NCBI GenBank assembly: GCA_964418485.1
Contig: CAYQMH010000002.1
Span: 1-64,000, forward strand
Length of the DNA: 64,000 nucleotides
Direction of reading: 5' to 3'
DNA from: JAFGHJ01 sp964418485
GTDB lineage: Bacteria > Hydrothermota > UBA3072
A model generated the notes under the pieces. It was given only the letters and a program-made list of their open reading frames with translations. It was not told the origin of the DNA and ran no database searches. The position numbers were made by a program, and so were the translations under genes. This document shows, one piece after another, positions 1 through 7,819 of this stretch; the stretch's first letter is position 1, and every line of letters begins with the position of its first letter.

Positions 1-498
1 GCTGATGATATGTATGATATAACGGACAGAATTATAGAAAGATTGAACAGAAAGTATCTGCCGTCTGCCGAGGGTGGAGAAATAGAATATTACGTTTTCG
101 ATTTTAAAGAAGAAGACTCGGAGTCTAAGTCCAGGACTCTTGGGTCGATTATTAAAAATCTTATATCTGTCGCTGTAACAGAATTGAAAGATCCTTTTGA
201 GAGAATCAAATCGGAAGATTTGGTTAGCGCTAAAAGCAGCCTGGCAATAGAGGATGAAGAGGAAGTAAGTGAGAATATTTCACTTGCGGTTCAGTTTCTT
301 AATATGTCGGGAGTGGGTTTTGTTGTAATCGGGCGGGTTTGGGTCGAAACCGGTAATATTTTCTTTGAGTATTCTATTGTTGATAGGGAAGAAGAAAAGG
401 CTGTTGTGACCGAAAAAGTCGATGTTGGTGTTGAAGAAAACCTTCAAGCTAAAATAGCGGAAGAAGTAATACCTGAGATAGCTAAGTTATACAAGTGA
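1..498 (+). CDS. FlgO/CsgG-like protein, 5' end outside the window
   Basis: The frame is open to the left edge (an in-frame ATG lies at 10, preceded by Ala-Asp-Asp codons), so the gene probably starts upstream and only its C-terminal part is visible. What is seen has an alpha/beta pattern like the FlgO/CsgG/LpoB-type periplasmic domain: a helix, a strand around YYVFDF, a helical stretch, then a hydrophobic VGFVVIGRVWV strand followed by a second hairpin (IFFEYSIVD). In that family the segment 'G-a-d-y-v-v-x-G' is the core of a domain found in outer-membrane-associated lipoproteins. The gene overlaps lpxD by 4 nt (GTGA), so it is co-transcribed with outer-membrane biogenesis genes. The family call is from pattern only; a different alpha/beta fold is possible. 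Confidence 0.45.
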   Translation, partial: ADDMYDITDRIIERLNRKYLPSAEGGEIEYYVFDFKEEDSESKSRTLGSIIKNLISVAVTELKDPFERIKSEDLVSAKSSLAIEDEEEVSENISLAVQFLNMSGVGFVVIGRVWVETGNIFFEYSIVDREEEKAVVTEKVDVGVEENLQAKIAEEVIPEIAKLYK

Positions 499-1532
499 AG
501 ATAAGGGGAATTGCTGAGCTTTTAAAAAGAGATGTTAATGGCGACCCTGACTTTGAGGTGGGTAGAATTTCAGAGATAAAGGATGCCCAAAAAGGGGATC
601 TTGTATTTTTCTTCAAAGAGAGTAAAATAAATGAGGCAAAAGGATTGAAATATCTCGCTGCTATTGTTCCTGAAAGTGTAGAAGAGTGTTCCGCAAGGTC
701 GTGGATTAAAGTAGAAGATGTTAAAGCTTCGATGGTAAAAATACTGGACTATTTTTATCCTCCGTCTATACAAATGCCCCAGAACTATTTTATGAAAGCA
801 GATGATTTTTCTCATGTTAAAAAGGGAAAAGATGTCAAGATAGGGGTAAATGTTTTTATTGGAAACGATTGCATTCTGGGAGATGGTGTAAGTATTTTTC
901 CGTTTTCTTATATTGGAAACGAGGTGGAAATAGGCGATAGTAGTATAATTTATCCTCATTCAGTTATTTTAGATAAGACTAAGATTGGTCGGGACGTTAG
1001 AATTTACCCTGGTGCCGTAATAGGTTCTGATGGTTTTGGGTATCATAGAATTAAAGGTGAACTAAAGAGGATACCACATATCGGTAGAGTTGTAATAGGA
1101 GATAGGGTAGAGATAGGAGCTCTTACCATGATCGATAGGGGGACGATAGGGGATACAATTATTGGAGATGGCACGAAAATAGATAACTCTGCTCATATAG
1201 CTCATAACGTTAAAATCGGGAAGAATGTGATTATTCTTGCTCAGGTGGGTATTTCCGGCAGTTGCGAATTGGGAGATAACGCAATAATTGCCGGTCAGGT
1301 AGGTATTGCTGATCATGTTAAGATTGGTAAGAATGCAAAGGTTATTGCTAAATCTGGTGTTGCCAAAGACGTTAAAGAAGGAGAATCGGTTTTTGGATAT
1401 CCCGCTGATAAACGATCAAGCTTTATGAAAAGAGATTTTTATTCCAGAAGGCTCCCCGAACTTTTTAAAAGGGTAAAAGCTCTTGAAAAGTCCAAGCGAG
1501 TTCTTAACTATTTAGACTCTAAACACAAATGA
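495..1532 (+). CDS. lpxD: UDP-3-O-acylglucosamine N-acyltransferase
   Basis: Transfers the second acyl chain (from acyl-ACP) to UDP-3-O-acyl-glucosamine in lipid A synthesis, in the cytoplasm. The 345-residue product has the N-terminal uridine-binding domain (about 1-100), then a long left-handed beta helix of hexapeptide repeats (about 105-310, I/V-G-x-x-V/A pattern) and a C-terminal helical tail. The segment NSAHIAHNVKIG (about 231-242) carries the histidine expected for catalysis. Length matches the family. Start is GTG at 495, overlapping the stop of the previous gene (GTGA). With lptD just downstream, it shows that this cell makes lipid A. Assignment is firm; the acyl-chain specificity cannot be read from sequence. 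Confidence 0.93.
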   Translation: MKIRGIAELLKRDVNGDPDFEVGRISEIKDAQKGDLVFFFKESKINEAKGLKYLAAIVPESVEECSARSWIKVEDVKASMVKILDYFYPPSIQMPQNYFMKADDFSHVKKGKDVKIGVNVFIGNDCILGDGVSIFPFSYIGNEVEIGDSSIIYPHSVILDKTKIGRDVRIYPGAVIGSDGFGYHRIKGELKRIPHIGRVVIGDRVEIGALTMIDRGTIGDTIIGDGTKIDNSAHIAHNVKIGKNVIILAQVGISGSCELGDNAIIAGQVGIADHVKIGKNAKVIAKSGVAKDVKEGESVFGYPADKRSSFMKRDFYSRRLPELFKRVKALEKSKRVLNYLDSKHK

Positions 1533-1535
1533 GCT

Positions 1536-1622
1536 ATGATAACCGATATACGCCATTCGCTTTTCTCCGCACTTAGCAATTTTTTATCCCTTGCTGATTT
1601 TGTGTTTTCGATTGTTTCGTGA
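1536..1622 (+). CDS. possible 28-codon small ORF coupled to lptD
   Basis: An ATG 3 nt after the lpxD stop opens a 28-codon frame with a hydrophobic second half (SNFLSLADFVFSIVS). Its TGA stop overlaps the GTG start of lptD as GTGA, the same coupling used between the two genes upstream. That geometry makes translation plausible, but no clear Shine-Dalgarno site or homologue is recognised. It could instead be a leader that only delivers ribosomes to lptD, or chance. Confidence 0.25.
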   Translation: MITDIRHSLFSALSNFLSLADFVFSIVS

Positions 1623-3589
1623 CTTTTTTTCTTTTTATTTTTTTATTTTCTAATTCTGATTTAGATCCTTCATCAACTGTTTACTATTCGGGTGATAAAA
1701 TTTCTTTTAAAGTGGATTCATCACTTGTTCGGATATACGGAAATGCCGGGGCAAAATACGGTAAACTTAAAATCTCGGCAGATACCATTTTATACAATTT
1801 AGATAAAAAATTCCTGATTGCCAAAGGTCATGTTTTGTTTAATGACGGGAATAACGATATAAAAGCCTCGAAGATGACCTATGATGTAGATCGCGAATTC
1901 GGAGATGCCTTTAACGCTAGAACAGAGGCGGAAAACGGATGGTTTTTCGGGAAAAAGATTAGATACTTTAAAGGCAATATTTTAAGAATAAGGGACGGTT
2001 ATTATACAACTTGCGAGAATGACCCGCCTCATTTCTGGTTTTATTCGCCGAGAATGCGAATCGATATCGATGAAAGTTTAGTAGCCGAACCGGTTCTGCT
2101 TTTGGTTCAGGATATACCTGTTTTTTTTGTTCCCTTTTACTTGCAATCGATAAAGAAAAAAAGGTCTTCAGGGTTACTTAGACCTGAGTTCGGGACTTCT
2201 TCCTATGGCGGTAATTATATAAGAAAATTAGGGTGGTATCAGACACTTGGAGAACATGCCGATATTGCTTCCTATCTGAATTATTATACTGAGAGGGGTG
2301 TTCGTTTTGATATTAACCAGGTGCGTTGGAATTTAATGCCTTATAGTAGAGGTAATATTACCGGTAATTACATTAAAGAGAGAGGAGGTGGAGGAGAAAG
2401 ATGGGCGCTTACGATTGATACGAAATCGAACTTGCCGGGAAGAATAAATTTAAACGTGGATACAGAAATAAGGTCTGATCCCGATTATCTGATAGATTAT
2501 GAACCCGGAGAAGTTGACCGTCTGCTACAAAGAGAAATCAATTATAATCTTAATTGGAGCGGTGAAATACTGGGAAGTAGAACTGATATTGTCATGGATC
2601 ACCGTGAGAATTTAACCACAGATCAATTGCATGAAAGATGGCCGTCTGTAAATATGACTTTTCCGCATTTGGTGATGGGCGGTATTAATATTAGAAGTTT
2701 CTATAAATTCACAAGGGACGAAAACGAGCACTGGGCTTCAGGTTTTTCTGGAAACTCAAACTTAAATTTCAATTTTAGTGTTTTTAACATTGGTTTAGCT
2801 GTTAACGGACAGAGCGATTATTATGAAAACGAAGATGTGCTGATTAATCATTGGAAAACGGTAACAACAATAAAGACAAACTTATACGGACTTTCATTCT
2901 TTGGAATACCTCCTGTAACTAAATTCAGGCATGTTATCACTCCTTCGGTTTCTTTCTCTTATGCTCCGGATCCCGGTCCTTACAATGTTTCAAATGTTTC
3001 CGGTTTTTCTGTGCCTGGCGGGGTAAGATCTTTAAATATTGCTCTGGATAATTTATTTCAATGCAAAATTGGTGAAAAGAAATATGATTTTGCTTCCTTG
3101 AAGTTTTCAAGTAATTATCAATATAAGGAATATAAATTTTCTCCTGTTTATATTTACGGTAGATTCTGGGTGGGGGATATTTTACAACAGGATTATTCCA
3201 CTTCCTACGATTCAGATTCCCACGAATTTGGTGATAAGAGAGTTAATACGGACCTTAAATATAAAACTCATTTCGGAGGAAATCCTTTAGATGTATATTT
3301 CAGGCATTCGATCAATTTTACTCAAGATGAGCGAATCCAGCAGGCTGATTTTGGTATGAATTTAAATCCGACCCCTAAATGGGAATTAAGATTAGCGACA
3401 CATTATGACTTTGAAAGGGGTAAGGTTACAAGTACTAGCCTAAATCTTGTTAGAGATTTACATTGCTGGGAGTTGACATTGTCTATCAATAGTTTTGGTG
3501 AGGTATGGGATTATAGTTTAAGATTAGGTCTTAAAGATATTCCGGAATTGAAAATTGAGAGGGAGACTTTGGGCGGATTTATGCCGTGA
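1619..3589 (+). CDS. lptD: LPS-assembly outer-membrane protein LptD
   Basis: Inserts lipopolysaccharide into the outer leaflet of the outer membrane. The 656-residue product starts with a hydrophobic signal-like segment (FFLFIFLFSNS), then an OstA/LptA-like beta-jellyroll domain (about 30-110: repeated SADTILYNL..AKGHVLF..IKASKMTYD strands), then a beta-barrel of amphipathic strands. The family motif around YYTTCENDPPHFWF (about 122-135) and the RSSGLLRPEFGTSSYGG segment (about 181-197) are diagnostic. The start is GTG at 1619; an in-frame stop lies at 1595-1597, so the frame cannot begin much earlier. Only one cysteine (in TTCE) is seen in the N-terminal part, so the disulfide system of enterobacterial LptD is not evident. 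Follows lpxD, which fits LPS biogenesis. Confidence 0.85.
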   Translation: MTFFLFIFLFSNSDLDPSSTVYYSGDKISFKVDSSLVRIYGNAGAKYGKLKISADTILYNLDKKFLIAKGHVLFNDGNNDIKASKMTYDVDREFGDAFNARTEAENGWFFGKKIRYFKGNILRIRDGYYTTCENDPPHFWFYSPRMRIDIDESLVAEPVLLLVQDIPVFFVPFYLQSIKKKRSSGLLRPEFGTSSYGGNYIRKLGWYQTLGEHADIASYLNYYTERGVRFDINQVRWNLMPYSRGNITGNYIKERGGGGERWALTIDTKSNLPGRINLNVDTEIRSDPDYLIDYEPGEVDRLLQREINYNLNWSGEILGSRTDIVMDHRENLTTDQLHERWPSVNMTFPHLVMGGINIRSFYKFTRDENEHWASGFSGNSNLNFNFSVFNIGLAVNGQSDYYENEDVLINHWKTVTTIKTNLYGLSFFGIPPVTKFRHVITPSVSFSYAPDPGPYNVSNVSGFSVPGGVRSLNIALDNLFQCKIGEKKYDFASLKFSSNYQYKEYKFSPVYIYGRFWVGDILQQDYSTSYDSDSHEFGDKRVNTDLKYKTHFGGNPLDVYFRHSINFTQDERIQQADFGMNLNPTPKWELRLATHYDFERGKVTSTSLNLVRDLHCWELTLSINSFGEVWDYSLRLGLKDIPELKIERETLGGFMP

Positions 3590-3597
3590 GGGATAGA

Positions 3598-3770
3598 TTT
3601 ACCACAGAGCACACAGAGAAGAAAACAAACACACAGAGAACGCAGAGAAAAACAACAAAAATTTAATATTGTTTAAATACCACACCCCTCCCGAAAGAGA
3701 AACAACAAATCTCACGAATAGCACAAATAAAATTTTGCTTGTTTGAACTAAAATCTAAAATTCAATACTA
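3598..3770 (+). repeat. dispersed CACAGAG / CACGAATAGCACAAAT repeat, copy A
   Basis: The 378-bp gap after lptD holds no gene. It contains ACCACAGAGCACACAGAG, CACACAGAGAACGCAGAG, a 'TATTGTTTAAATACCACACCCCTC' type spacer and CAACAAATCTCACGAATAGC. The same modules, in the same order, recur at 51474-51610 (same strand) and, inverted, at 29335-29555. After this the sequence to 3967 is AT-rich without visible signals. Confidence 0.7.
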
Positions 3771-3967
3771 GAACATAATTAAGCCACAAAGAACAAATTA
3801 GAAAAATTGAAAAATGGGAAAATAGGAAAATGGTAACAAAAAACTTTGAAACAAACTAAATCTGAACCCAAGTTTGGATTGAAAGTAGGTTTTTAACAAC
3901 TCGGGGCTGCAGTTATGTTACACATTAATTGATAAGTTTTATTTTTGTTAGTATAGATTGTTATGTA

Positions 3968-5476
3968 TTAACGGTTTTTATCTATGGATTGTATGAAGCT
4001 TTTTATAGTGTAGTAAGCGGGATAAGGGTGATCGTTGGTGTCAATCACTGACCAAAAATTATGCTTTCGTTGTCTGTAGTATGCGATAGGGATATAAGCT
4101 GTCTTTTTTGGCTTGCTTCCGAAGCTGATCAGTGGGGGGTAATAGTGTTTATTGATGTTATTTTCGGCGCAGAAAAAGAAAATTTTAATATTTTCTAATG
4201 GAGTATTTGTTATCATTTCTAATAGTTTTATGTACGATGTATCTTGTTTGTACGGATTATGCTTTTTGGTCTCTTTAGCCCAGTAGTCGAATATCTTTAA
4301 GGTGTCACCAATGGCTAATGCTGTATCCATTAAGTTTGGGTTTTCTTTTTTGTATATAAGATTTCCACCATTGTATATTATTGTATCTTTTTTCCACCAA
4401 TCGTTTCTATTTTCAAGTATAACCGTATCTCCAATACTTAGAAAGGTATCAATGAGTGTTGAGCATGGTTTTGAGGATGCCCATTTCGTTAAAACAGTGT
4501 CCCAAAAGATTTCTCCGCTGGCAGAAGAATAGGTTACAAAAGGTGATAAAGTACAGAATTTATCTGTGCCTCTTTCCGCTTTAAAAGAACTGGAATTCAT
4601 AAAGCCGGCTTCGGTTATCCAGATAGGTTTATCTTCGCCAACAATTTGTCTTAATATCTCTATTTTTCTCTTAAAACTCTGTGCACCTAAGTAAAGATGT
4701 TGAGAGATTACGTCTATATTGTCTAAGCCTATTGAATTGATAAGAAAAGTTAAAGCTTTTTCCCAACTGTCTAAGATTAGGAATATTTTAACAGAATTAG
4801 CCTTAGTATCGTAATATTCCCACTTGAAATTACCTCTGGGTGTATTCATATCAAAAGCTACAATTTTAGCAGTCGGATCCGCGGCTTTGAGAGCCACTCT
4901 GGTAGATTCGAACATTTCGACGTATTGGTCTGGAGTGCCAAGGAAATCATCGAGATTAGGTTCGTTACAAAATTGCCAGTATTTAATTGGTATAATTAAA
5001 CCTGGCATATCATCAATTCCATCTCCGTCATATCTTTCAACGAGTCTGTCTATATAGATTTTATATTCGTCCCAATAATCGGGGTTAGGAAGATAATAGT
5101 GACTCTTGTCATTACTTAGAGAATATACGTTAGGGTGTCTAGCCCAAGTAGCAGTAAATCCTATCTCCGGTAGCAAATGCAAACCCCTTTCTCCGGTCCA
5201 TTTTACCAGGGAGTCTTCGGTCTCAAAATCCCAATTAGTTAGATTATTAGGTTGGATTTGGTACCATCTAAAAGCATTTTGTGCCCTCCACCATTTTATA
5301 CCAGCCTCTGCAGATAAGTCCATTGTTTTTTTGTATTTTTCCTTATATTTTGTGTCTTTTTCAAAAGAATATTGTCCTTGGAATAGTCCATGGTTTATTC
5401 CGAAAGGCGAGTTTTCACCGCTGCTGTAAAGCAAAAGGCCAAAAGAAAAGATGGTAAATATAATAAAATTTTTCAT
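3968..5476 (-). CDS. secreted clan-A glycoside-hydrolase-like protein (no sorting domain)
   Basis: A 502-residue protein with a signal peptide (about 1-20: hydrophobic IIFTIFSFGLLLYSSG) and a (beta/alpha)8-type glycoside hydrolase domain resembling GH39/GH5-like clan A enzymes. The expected acid/base is Glu172 in WQFCNEPN and the nucleophile is Glu289 in WITEAGF, both at strand ends as the clan requires. The ending DPYPAYYTIKSF aligns with the middle of the 710-residue paralogue at 9604-11736, but the C-terminal sorting module of that paralogue is absent here. It therefore should be periplasmic or released rather than surface-anchored. Substrate is not predictable. A promoter lies at 5493-5520; no SD site is visible before the ATG and the leader would be about 10 nt. 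Confidence 0.7.
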   Translation of the reverse strand: MKNFIIFTIFSFGLLLYSSGENSPFGINHGLFQGQYSFEKDTKYKEKYKKTMDLSAEAGIKWWRAQNAFRWYQIQPNNLTNWDFETEDSLVKWTGERGLHLLPEIGFTATWARHPNVYSLSNDKSHYYLPNPDYWDEYKIYIDRLVERYDGDGIDDMPGLIIPIKYWQFCNEPNLDDFLGTPDQYVEMFESTRVALKAADPTAKIVAFDMNTPRGNFKWEYYDTKANSVKIFLILDSWEKALTFLINSIGLDNIDVISQHLYLGAQSFKRKIEILRQIVGEDKPIWITEAGFMNSSSFKAERGTDKFCTLSPFVTYSSASGEIFWDTVLTKWASSKPCSTLIDTFLSIGDTVILENRNDWWKKDTIIYNGGNLIYKKENPNLMDTALAIGDTLKIFDYWAKETKKHNPYKQDTSYIKLLEMITNTPLENIKIFFFCAENNINKHYYPPLISFGSKPKKTAYIPIAYYRQRKHNFWSVIDTNDHPYPAYYTIKSFIQSIDKNR

Positions 5477-5492
5477 GGTATCTATAAAAATT

Positions 5493-5520
5493 AGTTTAAG
5501 AGAAAAATAACTCTTGTCAA
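5493..5520 (-). promoter_or_regulatory. sigma-70-type promoter for the 502-aa glycoside hydrolase
   Basis: On the minus strand TTGACA (5515-5520), a 16-bp spacer and TAAACT (5493-5498), about 17 nt before the ATG. The leader would be very short. Confidence 0.55.
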
Positions 5521-5565
5521 GATTTAATTAATGACAAAGAATACAAAGATAATCTGCTATCGGCT

Positions 5566-5674
5566 GAGGCTGTGCCAAAACCCCCCTTTTCGCAAGTTGC
5601 AGAAAACTAAGTTCCTGTTTTTCAAAGGCTTATTTTTTAGAAATCCGTTAAATTTGGACTTTTGGCACAGCCTC
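5566..5674. mobile_element. 109-bp MITE, copy 1
   Basis: Ends are a perfect 15-bp terminal inverted repeat GAGGCTGTGCCAAAA. The element is 109 bp and flanked by a 4-bp direct duplication GGCT (5562-5565 and 5675-5678). It is nearly identical to the copy at 13241-13349 and somewhat diverged from that at 14740-14848. It has no coding capacity, so it must have been moved by a transposase supplied in trans; none is in the window. Confidence 0.92.
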
Positions 5675-5759
5675 GGCTATCCGCTAAACCCATCTCACTA
5701 CCCAAAAACTATTAAACCACAGAGAGTGCAGAGATTTTTTTCTTCTATTTAACAATGAT

Positions 5760-6164
5760 TTAAAAATAATGTTTTAAAAAATCAGCCGGGTTTAAAATTT
5801 TTATTTTTCGGAATTCGGTAATATCCAGTAGGTGAGTATCCCCAGAGATAATAAAATCAGCGTCTGCCGCAACCGCGCATTCGAGGAATTTGTTATCCTC
5901 AAGATCTTTCTTGATTATATTATATTTCATTTCAGGACTTACAAAATTCGCTATCGAATCGAGAGAAGAAACTATATAATGCAAAGTCTCATCGGGAATA
6001 CCGAATTTTTCACGTTTTAAAACGCCCTCAAATTCGCTGATAATTTCTTTGGTGATATATAATTCTATTTTACCTTCGATTACAAGTTCGAGGCATTTTC
6101 TGGGATGACCACCAAATAAGATGGCGGAGATTAAAACATTAGTGTCAAAAACAACGTTGAACAA
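5760..6164 (-). CDS. PIN-domain toxin (ribonuclease)
   Basis: A 134-residue PIN-domain protein of the COG1569 type. It opens with VVFDTNVLISAIL (first acidic residue, Asp8) and has the later acidic positions in SEFEGVL (about 42-48), a Lys-Asp-Leu-Glu-Asp-Asn-Lys segment, and AADADFIISGDTHLLD (about 97-112). These are the metal-binding carboxylates of PIN ribonucleases. It lies 4 nt after the ribbon-helix-helix gene at 6169-6426, the classic antitoxin-first arrangement. RNA target unknown. Confidence 0.85.
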   Translation of the reverse strand: MFNVVFDTNVLISAILFGGHPRKCLELVIEGKIELYITKEIISEFEGVLKREKFGIPDETLHYIVSSLDSIANFVSPEMKYNIIKKDLEDNKFLECAVAADADFIISGDTHLLDITEFRKIKILNPADFLKHYF

Positions 6165-6168
6165 ATTA

Positions 6169-6426
6169 CTACTCTTTTTTGAGGTTACTCTTTCTATAGG
6201 CTTCTATTTCTTTCTTTAAATCCTCTTCGGAGAAACCCTTCTCTACTTTTAGAATATCTCCGTAAGAAAAGATATTCCTCCATCGCTCCTTTCTCTCGAT
6301 GTAAATTCTCGCCGCTTCACGTACCAGTTCGGAACGGGAACGAGATTCCTCTTTAGCTATGTCATCAATTCTCTTCAGTAAATCCTTTTTAAATGAAATA
6401 TTTACAGCTTGACTCTTCAATTTCAC
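6169..6426 (-). CDS. ribbon-helix-helix antitoxin of the PIN toxin
   Basis: An 85-residue protein with an N-terminal ribbon-helix-helix DNA-binding domain: strand QAVNISF, helix KDLLKRIDDIAKEES, turn and helix SRSELVREAARIYIE. The charged C-terminal tail (about 50-85) would wrap the toxin. Two starts are possible: GTG at 6426, which lies inside the AGGAGGTG Shine-Dalgarno, or more likely TTG at 6420 with a 5-nt spacing. Promoter and an inverted-repeat operator lie immediately upstream (6434-6480), consistent with autorepression. Confidence 0.82.
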   Translation of the reverse strand: MKLKSQAVNISFKKDLLKRIDDIAKEESRSRSELVREAARIYIERKERWRNIFSYGDILKVEKGFSEEDLKKEIEAYRKSNLKKE

Positions 6427-6433
6427 CTCCTAT

Positions 6434-6480
6434 ATACATTTTATGTATTAATATTATATATAATATTTGTATGATGTCAA
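6434..6480 (-). promoter_or_regulatory. promoter and operator of the RHH/PIN module
   Basis: Minus strand: TTGACA (6475-6480), 16-bp spacer, TATAAT (6453-6458). Just downstream is a perfect inverted repeat ATACAT-TTT-ATGTAT (6434-6448), well placed for the RHH antitoxin to bind at the start of transcription. Confidence 0.7.
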
Positions 6481-6558
6481 GGGTTGATTGGCTGCTAAGA
6501 TACGAAGACGCAAAGACTTTTTTGCTTTTTCGGAGGTGGTCAGAGTCTATATTTTCTT

Positions 6559-6900
6559 TTAAAGATCGAGAAGGATTTTTAGTCGATCTTCTACTTTACT
6601 TAGTGTATTATTAAAGACTTCTCCGATTGGTTTCTCTAACCTTATTTTTGATATAGAACGGATGTCTTCGCACTTTATGTAACTTTCATTATTGAGATTT
6701 CCCTCAGGTGGATTTACTCTGACGTGAAAGGGTATTCCTCTATATTTGCTTGTAATGGGTAAAACTACGACAAGATCAGCTGGTCCATGATTGAAGGCAT
6801 CTACTGAAATAACCAGAGCGGGTCTTATCCCCGCCTGTTCATGTCCCCTTGTGGGATTTAAATTGACAAGCCAAATTTCTCCTCTTGATGGACTCTTCAC
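6559..6900 (-). CDS. MazF/PemK-family endoribonuclease toxin
   Basis: A 113-residue PemK/MazF toxin. It has the family opening RGEIWLVNLNPTRGHEQAGIRP, the strand PALVIS, and the conserved region VVVLPITSKYRG (about 46-57), which carries the catalytic Thr/Ser. Then comes a NESYIKCEDIRSISKIRL block containing the usual 'D-Q/I-x-R-s-i-s/d-x-x-R' motif. The PemK family cleaves mRNA at short sequence motifs. It starts 2 nt after the stop of its antitoxin gene at 6903-7148. The two modules 5760-6426 and 6559-7148 lie in tandem on the same strand. Confidence 0.9.
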   Translation of the reverse strand: MKSPSRGEIWLVNLNPTRGHEQAGIRPALVISVDAFNHGPADLVVVLPITSKYRGIPFHVRVNPPEGNLNNESYIKCEDIRSISKIRLEKPIGEVFNNTLSKVEDRLKILLDL

Positions 6901-6902
6901 AG

Positions 6903-7148
6903 CTATTTCTCCAATCCGTCAGAGAGAGTATTATCCCATAGCTTCCTTTCCTCAAGTTCATCCTTCCACTCATCAGGTTTTTCCTTTAGACGAGCATAGG
7001 CTTTGTTTGTTTCTGATAGCAACACTTCTTTCCTGTATTTCTCTACTGCCCTGTTTAAAACCTCAGTCATACTGACTCCTAATTTTTCGGATAGACCTTT
7101 CACTACTTTTCTTTCTTCTTCACTTATTCTTACTGTTACGCTCTTCAT
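6903..7148 (-). CDS. antitoxin of the MazF-like toxin
   Basis: An 81-residue protein with an RHH-like N-terminus (KSVTVRISEEERKVVKGLSEKLGVSMTEVLNRAVEKYRKE) and an acidic, tryptophan-containing tail (KPDEWKDELEERKLWDNTL) suited to binding the toxin. ATG at 7148 is preceded by AGGAGG. It is upstream of and nearly touching the mazF-like gene, so the pair is a type II toxin-antitoxin operon. Fold assignment is from pattern; a MazE-type swapped-hairpin fold is less likely because the repeat of helices after the strand fits RHH. Confidence 0.8.
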   Translation of the reverse strand: MKSVTVRISEEERKVVKGLSEKLGVSMTEVLNRAVEKYRKEVLLSETNKAYARLKEKPDEWKDELEERKLWDNTLSDGLEK

Positions 7149-7178
7149 GATAACCTCCTATACATATTTATATACAAA

Positions 7179-7206
7179 AATATATACAATATTGTGTATA
7201 AGTCAA
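7179..7206 (-). promoter_or_regulatory. promoter of the MazF-type module
   Basis: Minus strand TTGACT (7201-7206), 16-bp spacer, TATATT (7179-7184). The region 7160-7200 is a string of overlapping TATAC/GTATA inverted repeats (for example 7183-7200), a likely antitoxin operator. Confidence 0.5.
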
Positions 7207-7330
7207 GTGCCGGTTTAGCTACGAATCAAATTCTCGCACAAAGCACACAAAGTTTTTTCTTTATTCTAACTTCCAACTTCCAACTCCTAACTTCCTTATT
7301 AGCTACAAATAGCACGAATAATTTATTATG
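7205..7330. repeat. fragments of dispersed intergenic repeats
   Basis: Contains GCACAAAGCACACAAAG, a run of 'aacttccaacttccaactcctaac' type simple repeats (7267-7293) and ACAAATAGCACGAATAA, all modules of the family described at 3598-3770. A further fragment (AAAGCACGCAAAGGACTT) is at 7585-7603. Confidence 0.5.
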
Positions 7331-7350
7331 TGTTCTTGTTAGGAGGAATA

Positions 7351-7554
7351 ATGAAAACTCTGGCCGAGAAATTTTTAATAGATGAAAAAGGAAAAAAAGT
7401 AGGTGTATTACTTAGCTTTACCGAGTATAAGAAACTTCTCGATGAACTGGAAGAGCTTGAATCGCTTTATGCCTATGATAGGGCGAAAGCTTCGAAAGAA
7501 GAAGTAATTCCTTTCGAACAAGCTATAAAGGAAATAGAAGAAAACAGGGAATGA
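7351..7554 (+). CDS. Phd/YefM-like antitoxin, no toxin partner visible
   Basis: A 67-residue protein starting at ATG 7351, with AGGAGG at 7341-7346. It has the Phd/YefM-type pattern: a short strand pair LIDEKGKKVGVLLSFTEYKKLLDELEELE followed by an acidic helix ending EQAIKEIEENRE. Such proteins pair with RelE/ParE toxins encoded just downstream, but the 265 bp after its stop holds only repeat fragments. It is either an orphan antitoxin or the toxin has been lost. Confidence 0.6.
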   Translation: MKTLAEKFLIDEKGKKVGVLLSFTEYKKLLDELEELESLYAYDRAKASKEEVIPFEQAIKEIEENRE

Positions 7555-7749
7555 ATTATTCCCTCCTGAGAATTATTTTCACATAAAGCACGCAAAGGAC
7601 TTAAAGTTACACCGCGTAATTTTTTATTTTGTTTATTTCCCCCCGTTCAAATTACACAGATTTGTCCCGGATGAAAATAGGGCGGAATATAGGCTTTTTC
7701 ACATGTAGAAAAAATAGGTTTTATGATGTCGTTATTACGATTTTTAGGC

Positions 7750-7777
7750 TTGACTTTTTAAATATTTTTATTACTAT
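7750..7777 (+). promoter_or_regulatory. promoter of the AAA/DUF4143 ATPase
   Basis: TTGACT (7750-7755), 16-bp spacer, TACTAT (7772-7777), 42 nt before the ATG. An inverted repeat ATTGAAA...TTTCAAT (7799-7819) surrounds the ribosome-binding region and could occlude it. Confidence 0.5.
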
Positions 7778-7819
7778 TGTACTAAATCAATATAGTAAAT
7801 TGAAAGTTGAGGTTTCAAT

